Shown: piece by piece, positions 56,286-64,000 of the stretch
How positions within the stretch are numbered: the first letter of the stretch is position 1
Layout: each line of letters starts with the position of its first letter
Assembly (NCBI GenBank): GCA_964618455.1
Contig: CAZUAQ010000004.1
Location: 103,316-167,315, forward strand
Source: CAZUAQ01 sp964618455
Lineage (GTDB): Bacteria > Planctomycetota > Phycisphaerae > UBA1845 > PWPN01
Direction: 5' to 3'
Length of the DNA stretch: 64,000 nucleotides
Program-made: the position numbers and the translations under genes
Notes under the pieces: generated by a model
The model's input: only the letters and a program-made list of their open reading frames with translations
The model's database searches: none
Told to the model about the DNA's origin: nothing

Positions 56286-57416
56286 ATGAAAGCTGTCACT
56301 CGCCGCTGTTCTCGTTCTGGATTCGGTTGGATCGCCATGACCGCGCTCCTGCTTCTGCCGGGGGCTGGCGGATACGCTGAGACCCACACCGTCCGCGAGA
56401 ACTCTTCGCCGGATGGCAAAGTTCGCTTGAAGCTCGGAGGAGACGCGGCGCTGAACGTGACCCTCAAGTCGGGCACGGCGCGTCTTGATGCCGATAGCCT
56501 GGATCCGATCGAGTGCTCCGATCGGCTGACGCTCACACCGACCGAAGGTCCGCTGGCACTCGACCTGCCTCGTTCCGTGGACGAAGCGTTTATCGAAGAT
56601 TTCAAGCTCGTCTGGCTGAAACCGGATCGCGTGGCGGTGGCGAAAGAGCTTTCCCTCGAGAATGCAGCCGGCCACAAATTGAAGATGAAGCTCGAGCGAA
56701 CCTTTCTGCCGCTCTCGATCGAAGACGTGGAACTTGCCTTGAACCTCGGTCTTCCGCGCGACGCCCGGTTCATCGGCTTCGCCAGCCACAACCGGCTGAC
56801 CAATACCGGGGACAAGGCGTGGTCGAAAGAGTGGGGTGTGGTGGCGCTGCAGCCTCAGAGTGCATTCGACTGGCTGGACCCCAGCGTCGTCATCGCGCCT
56901 TACGACCCGAACGGCACCGGTTCGGAGGTGTACGGAGGCTATCTCGGTGAGCCCGGGAGCGATCGACTGATGGTCGACGGTGACAATCAGGTCATCCTCT
57001 TCCGCGCGGCATCCGGCCAGCCCAGGAAAAAGATCGGCTTGAACGGCTCACGGGCGAAGGAAGTCATCGGGGCGATCCATTTTCGTCGCAAGATCCTGAT
57101 GATCGTCCACTACGACGGGACGAGACGCGCGAAGTACGCGAACTCGCGCCCCACGCAATCGGAAGGCGAACTCCTGGAAGGTGACGTCCTGCTGGCCACG
57201 GACCCGTTATGGCATGCGAAATATCACACCTTCTCCCTCTCCACCGTCAGCCCCGCCATGATGCTCGAACCGGGCCAGTCGGTCGCGCACCATCATCGCA
57301 CGATGCTGTTCACGGGCGACCTGAAGACGCTGTCGACGATCAGTGAGCGGGTGCTTGGCGTTGCACTTGCTGACGTGCAGCGTCAAATGGAGATGACTCC
57401 CGACGCGACGAAGTAG
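56286..57416 (+). CDS. exported protein, DUF6786-like
   Basis: The 376-residue protein has a signal peptide (about residues 1-32, ending GYAE) and a beta-rich domain similar to DUF6786/mutarotase-like proteins, with FASHNRLTN and VIAPYDPNG segments. Such proteins are expected to bind sugars in the periplasm. GGAGG is upstream of the ATG at 56286. Its last 77 bases overlap the convergent GH15-like gene. Function unknown. Confidence 0.72.
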   Translation: MKAVTRRCSRSGFGWIAMTALLLLPGAGGYAETHTVRENSSPDGKVRLKLGGDAALNVTLKSGTARLDADSLDPIECSDRLTLTPTEGPLALDLPRSVDEAFIEDFKLVWLKPDRVAVAKELSLENAAGHKLKMKLERTFLPLSIEDVELALNLGLPRDARFIGFASHNRLTNTGDKAWSKEWGVVALQPQSAFDWLDPSVVIAPYDPNGTGSEVYGGYLGEPGSDRLMVDGDNQVILFRAASGQPRKKIGLNGSRAKEVIGAIHFRRKILMIVHYDGTRRAKYANSRPTQSEGELLEGDVLLATDPLWHAKYHTFSLSTVSPAMMLEPGQSVAHHHRTMLFTGDLKTLSTISERVLGVALADVQRQMEMTPDATK

Positions 57417-59355
57417 CGAGCGCTTCCAGCCGGAGCACGCACTCGATGAGCAGCGAACCGGCCCAGCCGTGCGGCGCGGCCCAGTAATCGAAGTGCACCT
57501 TGGGAATGAGTTCCGGCAACTGGCCGGTCGGGTTGGTGTTGGCCAGGGCGACGCGGATGTCGTCCATCGCCAAGCCGCGCTGCTCGACGCGCTGAGCTTC
57601 GCTGTCGGCCGACTCCGCCACGAGCAGGCGGCACAACGCCAGCCAGAGCGTGTTCACGCAGCCCGGTCCGCCACCCATGTACGACTCCCCCTCAAACCGC
57701 AGAATCGCCGCTCCGCCCTTGACCTCGCTGCGGAGGTGACGGCTCACCCCGTCGAGCGTGGCCAGCGCGATTTTGCGGTCGGCCAGATCCTCGAGATCGA
57801 GGACACCCCACGGGTAGATCAGCCCGATGCAGGAGGAATCGAGCGTGGCATCCTCTTCCCCCTCGGGGCTGATGCGGCGGAGCCACTGGCCGCGATCCGG
57901 CTTCCAGAACGTGTTCAGCAGCCGCTCGCGAATGCGTGCCCGGACATCCGGACCGGTCCGATCCGAAGCGATATTGAAGACTTCGTCCGCCTCCTTGAAC
58001 GCCGCCCACAGCCCCGCCTGCGTGTACGCGAAGCTTCCCCGGCTGTTCTCCCACAGGTCCATCGAAGGCTTGTGCAGGCAGGTCTCGTCGAGGTGGTCGA
58101 TCAGCGCGTGCGTGGCCTGGGCGATCATCGGGCGGACCTTCTCGACGAAGCGCTCGCCCTCCTCGCTGAGCGGCAGACCGCCACGCCCCTTGCCCGACGA
58201 CAGATGCCGCGCGTACACCCCGGCGGCGTGAACCATGGCGCAGGTCTGGTCGAGCTGAATCTCGTGATCGAGCACGCACCACGACGGCCCGGGCGAGCCG
58301 TCCGTCCAACTGCGCTGGTACCAGTGTCCGTCGGGAAGCTGCGTCCGCGCCGCCCAGTCGAAGAAGCGCGCGACCTTGTCACGATCGCCGAGATTCTGAA
58401 GGGCGAACGCACAGATCGCGGCGTCGCGCGGCCAGCAGTAGCCGTAACCGCCGGACCACTCGAAGGAAGGGTCGAACTCGGCGGCGGCGATGAACGTGCC
58501 TTCGTTTTCGTCGAAGAGATCGTTGAGTGAGATGACCGCGCGCTCGAACGGTTCGCGGAATTCGGGAACGCCGGACGCATGCGACTGCTGGTGAAACTCA
58601 TCAGCCACGCGCGCGTCCACCTGGCGCTTCGCCTCGTCGAAACCGATGTCCAGGATCTCGCGGGCGTTGCGCGTGACCTCCTCGTGCGTCGTGCCCCCCG
58701 CCATGACCATCACCGTTTCCCAGCGGCCATGCTCGAACGTCTCGAAGCCCATGGCAAAATCGACGATGCCGATGGACTGATGCGACCAGCCGAGATGACC
58801 GTTGCGCATCGCGTCCTTCGTCGGCGAGTTGCCGTCGCCGCTGCACGACTGGCAATGCCCGGTAAACGGCGTGGAGGCCGAGACCCCCACCATGATGTCG
58901 CGGTGATGCTGGATGACGATATTGTCGCGGGCGAAGGCCTGGACGGCGTTGCGGTAACGCGTATCCCCGAGTTCCATGCGGAAGTAGTGCATGAACTGGA
59001 TGGGACCGCCGATCTCGCCCTTGTTGAGCGCGACGCGCCGGAGGAAGCCGTGCTTTCCGGAAGGAAACACGTCCATGATCTCGATGCCGAGCTCGATGTG
59101 TTTGTGCGCGTATCGCGTCACGAGCACGTTGCTCCGCGACTCGAACGCCTGCGTCGTGTTCCAGCAGTCGTCGAACAGCCAGACCAGGGCCTCATGCTCG
59201 GGCAGGTGGTGAAAGCGTACGGCGGGAAGCCCTTCGCGGACGTTCTGGGCGTAGTCGATCCGGGGATAGAAGAACCCCATGATCTCGCCGGAGCGCCCGA
59301 AGGTTCCAAGGGAGTAGCCGTTGCCCGCGGCCGCGGTGGGAAGGAAGAAGCTCAT
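57340..59355 (-). CDS. GH15-type glucoamylase/trehalase-like hydrolase
   Basis: From ATG 59355 the protein has 671 residues. An N-terminal beta-sandwich precedes an (alpha/alpha)6 barrel with GYCWPRDAA, SWCVLDHEIQLDQ and WENSRGSFAYTQAG, the typical GH15 catalytic and substrate segments, with Glu in the WE boxes as likely general acid. It should release glucose from alpha-glucans or alpha-glucosides, or trehalose. No signal peptide is seen, so it is probably cytoplasmic. The earlier open sequence upstream of 59355 is not family-like. Confidence 0.86.
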   Translation of the reverse strand: MSFFLPTAAAGNGYSLGTFGRSGEIMGFFYPRIDYAQNVREGLPAVRFHHLPEHEALVWLFDDCWNTTQAFESRSNVLVTRYAHKHIELGIEIMDVFPSGKHGFLRRVALNKGEIGGPIQFMHYFRMELGDTRYRNAVQAFARDNIVIQHHRDIMVGVSASTPFTGHCQSCSGDGNSPTKDAMRNGHLGWSHQSIGIVDFAMGFETFEHGRWETVMVMAGGTTHEEVTRNAREILDIGFDEAKRQVDARVADEFHQQSHASGVPEFREPFERAVISLNDLFDENEGTFIAAAEFDPSFEWSGGYGYCWPRDAAICAFALQNLGDRDKVARFFDWAARTQLPDGHWYQRSWTDGSPGPSWCVLDHEIQLDQTCAMVHAAGVYARHLSSGKGRGGLPLSEEGERFVEKVRPMIAQATHALIDHLDETCLHKPSMDLWENSRGSFAYTQAGLWAAFKEADEVFNIASDRTGPDVRARIRERLLNTFWKPDRGQWLRRISPEGEEDATLDSSCIGLIYPWGVLDLEDLADRKIALATLDGVSRHLRSEVKGGAAILRFEGESYMGGGPGCVNTLWLALCRLLVAESADSEAQRVEQRGLAMDDIRVALANTNPTGQLPELIPKVHFDYWAAPHGWAGSLLIECVLRLEALATSSRRESSPFDAARQQVQRQAPAH

Positions 59356-59541
59356 GCGTGTGACTGCACCTTTCGTGGTTCGACAGACGGGCGTCGAGCG
59401 GTGAAGGGCTCGTATTTGCATTCTAACGGCTATGGTATCGGCTGAATACGGCGGGCGATGAAAAAGAGAGCCCGCTCCGCACGTATCTTTTTTCCCCCAT
59501 CGGGAATTCACCCTCCTCGTAGGCAGACCACGCCCCGCCGC

Positions 59542-59547
59542 TATAAT
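59542..59547 (+). promoter_or_regulatory. possible -10 element of the copZ-copA operon
   Basis: TATAAT lies on the plus strand about 72 bases before the copZ ATG. No clear -35 or CueR/CsoR site is recognised. Confidence 0.35.
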
Positions 59548-59618
59548 TCGCATGCGGGCGGGACGCAGGGGGAACTGAACTTGAAAACCGCATCGCGGAA
59601 GACCGGAAAGGCGTTCCC

Positions 59619-59843
59619 ATGAAAACGATCGAGTTGAATATCACGGGCATGCACTGCGACAACTGCACGGCGCGGATCACCGAGTGCCTCCAGAAGCAGG
59701 ACGGGGTCCGGGAGGCCGAGGTGGACCTGATGACCCGGACCGCCACCGTCACGGTGGACGACAACTGCGGGATCAAGTCCCTCACCCACGCCATCGAAGA
59801 GATCGGCTTCCAGGTGGACGGGTTCCGTCCGGTCACCGCGTGA
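59619..59843 (+). CDS. copZ: copper chaperone, heavy-metal-associated domain
   Basis: The 74-residue protein is a single HMA domain with the CxxC motif GMHCDNC. It carries Cu(I) to the P-type ATPase that follows. The copA start overlaps its stop (GTGA), so the two are translated together. Length is normal for CopZ. Confidence 0.88.
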   Translation: MKTIELNITGMHCDNCTARITECLQKQDGVREAEVDLMTRTATVTVDDNCGIKSLTHAIEEIGFQVDGFRPVTA

Positions 59844-62272
59844 GCGAGCCGTCCACCTCCATGACCGACACCGCTGATTCCCGCAAGATTTCCCTGCACA
59901 TCGAAGGCATGACCTGCGGTGCGTGCGTCGCGCGCGTGGAATCCGCGCTGGGCCGGACGCCGGGGGTGCGCGAGGCGCGCGTGAACCTCGCCACCGAGAC
60001 CGCCTCGACCGAAGTGGTCGGCGACGTCGCCCCGGAGCATCTCATCGACGCCGTGCGTAACAGCGGGTACGACGCCGTCGAAATGAAGTCGGGCTCGGGG
60101 GCCGAGGCCCCGATGGAGCGGCGTCACGAGCAGAAACTGCGCGAGCATCGCCAGGCGGTCGTCACCGCCATCGGCATGGGCCTGCCGATCATGGCCTTGC
60201 ACTGGTGGGCGCCGATGCTCAGCGGCACGCACGAGGGCTCGCACTTCTGGCCGACGTTTCTCCAGGCGTTGCTCATGACGCTGCTGCTCTTCTCCCCCGC
60301 CGGCGGGCCGATCCTCGTGGGCGGCATTCGCTCCGCGTGGCATCGCAGCCCGACCATGGACACGTTGATCGCCCTCGGCGTGTCGGCGGCGGTAGGCGGC
60401 AGCGTGCTCGGCATGTTCATCCCCGCCCTCGGCCACCTGAATCACTTTCACGAGGCCGCCATGGTCCTCGGCTTCATCAACGTCGGGAAATACCTCGAAG
60501 CCCGCGCGCGCGGCCAGGCCGCCTCGTCGCTCTCGTCGCTGTTGCGGCGGACGCCCAAGCAGGCGTTTCGTCTCGAAGACGGCAAAGCGGTGCGCGTCCC
60601 CGTCGAGCAGATTCAACCGGGTGACATGCTTCAAGTCTCCGCCGAGCATTACGTCCCGGTCGACGGCGTCGTGGAGGACGGCGAGGCGGGCGTCGACCAG
60701 AGCATGTGGACCGGGGAGTCGCTGCCGGTGGATGTATCGGCGGGCGATGAACTTTTTGGCGGAAGCTACGTGACCCATGGCGTGGTGACGATGAAGGCGT
60801 CGACGGTCGGCGCGTCGTCCGCCATGCAGCGGATCGTCGGCATGGTGGAAGAGGCGCAGACGCGCAAGTCGCACATGCAGCGTGTGGCGGATCGCGTGGC
60901 AGGCGTGTTCGTGCCGATCGTCGTGGGGATCGCATTGGTCACGTTCGCGGGATGGCTCGTGTCCGGCGGCGCGCTGACCGCCGCGCTGTCGGCGATGGTG
61001 GCGGTGCTGGTGATCGCCTGCCCGTGCGCGATGGGGCTGGCGACGCCGACGGCGGTGATGGTCGCCACGTCGGCGGCGGCACTGCGGGGCATCATCGTGC
61101 GCGATCCCGACGCACTCGAGCGGGCACATCGGGCCAGGACGATTCTGCTGGACAAGACCGGGACGCTGACCACAGGCGAACTCGCGGTAGCGGAGGTCCT
61201 GCCGCACGACGGCATGGCGGAGGACGACCTGCTGAAGCTGGCCGCCACGGCGGAGCAGTTCTCGTCGCATCCGCTGGCCCGGGCGATCGTGGCCTACGCC
61301 GAGCGGCGGGAGATCGCGCCGGCCGATCCCGAGGCATACGAGGCGCACGCGGGCATGGGCGTGGAAGTCACGCTCGATGGCGAGACGGTGGTCGTGGGCA
61401 GCGCGAAGTTTCTCACGCGGCAGGGTGTGCCGGTGGATTCGCGGGACGGCGGCGCGGCCGATGTGCATGAGCCCGGTATCGATAAGAACAGCGACAGTGA
61501 GCACGGGGGCAGCGAAAATGGCGACAGGCCGGATGCATCCGCGCCGGGATCGCGTGTGTACGTGGCGCGTGGCGGTCGGCTCGTCGGGGTGCTCGTGCTG
61601 CGGGACACGGTGCGTTCGACGGCGGCGGAAACCGTCGCGAGGCTGAAGGCGCTCTCGCTGACGCCGATCATGCTGACCGGTGATCACCGCGCGACCGCCG
61701 AGGCGGTGGCCGTACAGTTGGGCATCGTCCATGTGCTGGCGGAGGTCAGCCCGCAGGACAAGCAGGCCCTCGCCGGGGGCACGCTGCCCGCGCATCTCGC
61801 CGCCACGAGTTCCACTGCCGCAGGTACTGACGCAGTTCGCGCCGACACTCACCGGGCCGAAGCACGCCCTGCCGCAAATCAGACCGAACGCCGCGCCGCG
61901 AAACCTGCGACATACAACGCCCCCGAACTCCGCCGGCCGATCATCATGGTGGGCGACGGCATCAACGACGCCCCCGCGCTGGCGGACGCGGACATCGGCA
62001 TCGCCCTGGCCGGCGGCACGGACGTGGCGGCGGAAACGGCGGGGATCATTCTCGTGGGCGATCGGCTGGACGCCCTGCCCGACGTGGTCCGCCTCGCCCG
62101 GCGCGCCTCCGCCATCATCCGCCAGAACCTCGTCTGGGCGTTCGGCTACAACGTCGTCGCCATTCCGCTGGCCGCCTTCGGCATCCTCCCCGCCTCCACT
62201 GCCGCCGCCGCCATGATGATGAGCAGCATCTCCGTCGTCCTGAACTCCCTCCGCCTGAAACGCACGGCGTGA
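59840..62272 (+). CDS. copA: copper-transporting P-type ATPase
   Basis: The 810-residue PIB-type ATPase exports Cu(I). An N-terminal HMA domain (GMTCGACVARVE) precedes the membrane helices, CPC in IACPCAMGLATPTA, the phosphorylation site DKTGTLT and GDGINDAPAL. GTG 59840 overlapping the copZ stop is chosen; ATG 59861 is the alternative. Two odd insertions are present: an acidic Ser/Asp/Glu-rich loop of about 40 residues in the nucleotide-binding domain (near 61430-61560), and about 55 residues between the end of the P-domain helix and GDGIND (near 61770-61940). Confidence 0.93.
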   Translation: MSEPSTSMTDTADSRKISLHIEGMTCGACVARVESALGRTPGVREARVNLATETASTEVVGDVAPEHLIDAVRNSGYDAVEMKSGSGAEAPMERRHEQKLREHRQAVVTAIGMGLPIMALHWWAPMLSGTHEGSHFWPTFLQALLMTLLLFSPAGGPILVGGIRSAWHRSPTMDTLIALGVSAAVGGSVLGMFIPALGHLNHFHEAAMVLGFINVGKYLEARARGQAASSLSSLLRRTPKQAFRLEDGKAVRVPVEQIQPGDMLQVSAEHYVPVDGVVEDGEAGVDQSMWTGESLPVDVSAGDELFGGSYVTHGVVTMKASTVGASSAMQRIVGMVEEAQTRKSHMQRVADRVAGVFVPIVVGIALVTFAGWLVSGGALTAALSAMVAVLVIACPCAMGLATPTAVMVATSAAALRGIIVRDPDALERAHRARTILLDKTGTLTTGELAVAEVLPHDGMAEDDLLKLAATAEQFSSHPLARAIVAYAERREIAPADPEAYEAHAGMGVEVTLDGETVVVGSAKFLTRQGVPVDSRDGGAADVHEPGIDKNSDSEHGGSENGDRPDASAPGSRVYVARGGRLVGVLVLRDTVRSTAAETVARLKALSLTPIMLTGDHRATAEAVAVQLGIVHVLAEVSPQDKQALAGGTLPAHLAATSSTAAGTDAVRADTHRAEARPAANQTERRAAKPATYNAPELRRPIIMVGDGINDAPALADADIGIALAGGTDVAAETAGIILVGDRLDALPDVVRLARRASAIIRQNLVWAFGYNVVAIPLAAFGILPASTAAAAMMMSSISVVLNSLRLKRTA

Positions 62273-62545
62273 ACGGAGCCTTTTCAGAGAACCTGCCTCC
62301 GGGTATAAGTTTATGGTGGCAGCCGTATCGAGTTTGTCACGCCCCTGATTGGATAAGACTCCCAACCCCGTAGCTGCACCTGGCACAGCCTCGAGGGTTT
62401 GCCCGGCTCCGACAGTGCTTACCAGCCGGATAGGAATCCTTATGCATCTTCTGAAAGCGCTCGAACAGCGTAAGTCTCAATGCGATTGCCAACGATACTG
62501 ATAGATCGGAGAGCAACATAGCGTTCCTAGTTTTGGAGATGAATC

Positions 62546-64000
62546 GTGACAAGGACACTCACTATAGGACATACACTTCATTTATTTATTGGAGTAACGG
62601 CTATTACGGGTCTTGGGTGTAGCCATACGGCCTTGTCAGGCCATTGGACAGGTGTGGAGGTCCGTAACCAGGAATTCGATGAACAGGGTAAGCTGGTCCA
62701 CGACAAGACAATGAAAGCCGATCCAGACGAGGATCGCGCATTCATGGTGATTCGATCGGACGGATCCTTTGATTGGGGCCATACGATGCTGGCGATTCAC
62801 CCCTCGGCCAATCGGCTTCGTTACGAAGGGCAACGTGCACACTATGACGTGAAAGATGATGGTAAGACACGGCGAATCGAGATCGTCGTCACGGAGGCGG
62901 AGTACACGAACGATACAAGTCGATTCGTCATTCAACAAGATGATCCCCAAGATGCCCGGCCCAGTACATTCACCGTCGAAGCTCATCTTCTTTCACCGAA
63001 CAAGGCGAGCTTCAAGATGGAAATGCTGCGCCCGGAGTCTCGAAGTCTTCGAACGGGGATACTGCGCAAACTCGAAAAACCGCCCGTGTCGGTGTTCGAA
63101 GCCTATCGGCTGGCCGGCAAGACAGCGGCGGATGGCGAGTTGAAGCGATACCGTGCCGTCGGTGGTTACCGGACGCCGAACATCCTGTTGGCGCCGGATC
63201 TCGATGTGTTCATCAAGCCCGAACGCTTCTTTTTCCTGTCCAGACCGTGTGTTTACGATTTACAGACCGGCAAGAAGCTGCGGCGAATGGAAGGTGTGGG
63301 TTTTCGCATCTGGCACATGGCAATCTCCCCGGATGGTAGACTGCTGGCTGGGGCCATCCACAGCAAGTACGTGAAGGGCGATGAGAAGGTTCGTAATTGT
63401 ATATGGGATGTCAGATCTGGGAAGATTATTGCTCGGACAGGTGGTCTTGACTGGATCCAGAGTATCGAATTCTCGCCGTCTAGCAAGTACCTCCTGGAAT
63501 TCGGGATAAAGGACAGCGGCGGCCCTGGCATTGATTTACCATCGATGCAACTCTGGAACGCGGAGACGGGCGAACTAGAAAAGGTCATTCAGTTTGATTC
63601 ATACAGTGCGGATTCTGCGGCTTTTGGGGATCGGGATAATGAGGCCGTCATACGCTTGGGTGCCAGAACGGGGTTAGGTATCTGGGATCTGGATAGTTCA
63701 GCGTGGCGCAAGGTAGTTACCGAGGATTCCCCCCACTATGATCGCCTTCCTCTCAGAACTGGACTTTTTATCAGTCCCGATAGGAAGCTTATCGCTGGAA
63801 TTACTCATGATTACAGGGTTTCCATCGTGCCTGCCGAAGATCTGGACTCTCCTCGCCTTCTTGAGGACGTGGGCCAGGTGGACCTGCTCGATCTGACATG
63901 GTCGGCGGACAATAAACTCATTGCAACGACGGATAGGCGTGGGCGTCTTAGAACGTGTGTGAGAAGGTCTCTTTTTGCCGATAGATGGGGATCTCTTGGC
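62546..64000 (+). CDS. WD40-like lipoprotein, 3'-truncated at window end
   Basis: A frame from GTG 62546 is open for 485 codons to the window edge with no stop. GGAG lies seven bases upstream of the GTG. The N-terminus has a hydrophobic segment ending in ITGLGCS, a lipobox-like site. After about 200 residues of beta-rich sequence, repeated WD40-type units appear: ISPDGRLLAGAI, CIWDVRSGKI, IEFSPSSKYLL, MQLWNAETGEL, GIWDLDSS, FISPDRKLIAGI. They are expected to form a beta-propeller on the cell surface. It is clearly AT-richer than the preceding genes. The function is unknown. Confidence 0.78.
   Translation, partial: MTRTLTIGHTLHLFIGVTAITGLGCSHTALSGHWTGVEVRNQEFDEQGKLVHDKTMKADPDEDRAFMVIRSDGSFDWGHTMLAIHPSANRLRYEGQRAHYDVKDDGKTRRIEIVVTEAEYTNDTSRFVIQQDDPQDARPSTFTVEAHLLSPNKASFKMEMLRPESRSLRTGILRKLEKPPVSVFEAYRLAGKTAADGELKRYRAVGGYRTPNILLAPDLDVFIKPERFFFLSRPCVYDLQTGKKLRRMEGVGFRIWHMAISPDGRLLAGAIHSKYVKGDEKVRNCIWDVRSGKIIARTGGLDWIQSIEFSPSSKYLLEFGIKDSGGPGIDLPSMQLWNAETGELEKVIQFDSYSADSAAFGDRDNEAVIRLGARTGLGIWDLDSSAWRKVVTEDSPHYDRLPLRTGLFISPDRKLIAGITHDYRVSIVPAEDLDSPRLLEDVGQVDLLDLTWSADNKLIATTDRRGRLRTCVRRSLFADRWGSLG

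Noticed and set aside
59423..62386. A 987-residue open frame on the minus strand over copA.
   Set aside because: It is a GC-rich antisense shadow of the copper ATPase, with low-complexity Arg/His composition and no family resemblance.
62555..62571. ACTCACTATAGG near the start of the WD40-like gene, matching the core of the T7 RNA polymerase promoter.
   Set aside because: The match lacks the upstream TAATACG part, lies inside a coding frame, and no phage or vector sequence is nearby. Coincidence is more likely.
1..64000. tRNA, rRNA, CRISPR repeats, insertion sequences, integrases or toxin-antitoxin pairs.
   Set aside because: I looked in the intergenic regions and found no cloverleaf-like, spacer-repeat or transposase sequences.

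Overview
The window is a GC-rich bacterial chromosome segment, most probably from a member of the Planctomycetota (Phycisphaerae-like). The support is a combination of traits: prepilin-type protein with an H-X9-DG-like tail, a PEP-CTERM protein, secreted proteins ending in a dockerin-like D-x-D-G-D module, a DUF1080 protein, a DUF6786-like protein, an ECF sigma/zf-HC2 anti-sigma pair, and Gram-negative envelope genes (lptB, an LpxL/HtrB-type acyltransferase). No rRNA, tRNA, CRISPR array, transposase or phage gene was seen.

Layout. 0-3.1 kb: surface glycan genes (GT39 end, UDP-sugar epimerase, GT2). 3.1-12.2 kb: an almost entirely minus-strand lipid-modification block: acyl-lipid desaturase, FAD amine-oxidase-like enzyme, DUF1365, cyclopropane fatty acid synthase, DUF2878, DUF1295, a second CFAS/coclaurine-N-methyltransferase-like enzyme, then a lipoprotein peroxiredoxin, a lipocalin and a small membrane protein. 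12.3-19.5 kb: secreted proteins (glycosidase-like with PKD and dockerin-like ends, a pair of related discoidin-like proteins, a pseudopilin). 19.8-32.3 kb: housekeeping genes (asnB, nitrilase, pfkA, lptB, an enlarged lepB, ECF sigma/anti-sigma, miaA, Gfo/Idh/MocA oxidoreductase, rpmB). 32.4-38.3 kb: DUF1080 protein, arsM-like methyltransferase, xseB, cysteine desulfurase, a six-BON-domain protein. 38.4-43.7 kb: an ASH-repeat surface protein with an unusual C-terminal anchor, a fused flavoprotein/polyferredoxin membrane enzyme and two small membrane proteins. 43.8-49.9 kb: a complete hypF-C-D-E-A-B set for [NiFe]-hydrogenase maturation, with no hydrogenase structural gene in view. 50.2-59.4 kb: trxA, acyltransferase, lipoproteins, MauE/DoxX-like plus rhodanese pair, glycosidase-like genes including a GH15-type enzyme. 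59.6-62.3 kb: copper chaperone and copper P-type ATPase. 62.5 kb to the end: a WD40-like lipoprotein gene that runs off the window.

The most coherent candidate for a poorly described system is the 5.0-12.2 kb lipid block. Desaturation, FAD-dependent oxidation, methylene/methyl transfer on acyl chains and several DUF enzymes are encoded in tight, overlapping gene order, next to a lipocalin and a peroxiredoxin. This suggests synthesis and protection of an unusual methylated, cyclopropanated or oxidised membrane fatty acid. Other points of interest are the flavin/4Fe-4S fusion, the cysteine/histidine-rich anti-sigma sensor, the signal peptidase with a large insertion, and sorting-signal variants on related surface proteins.
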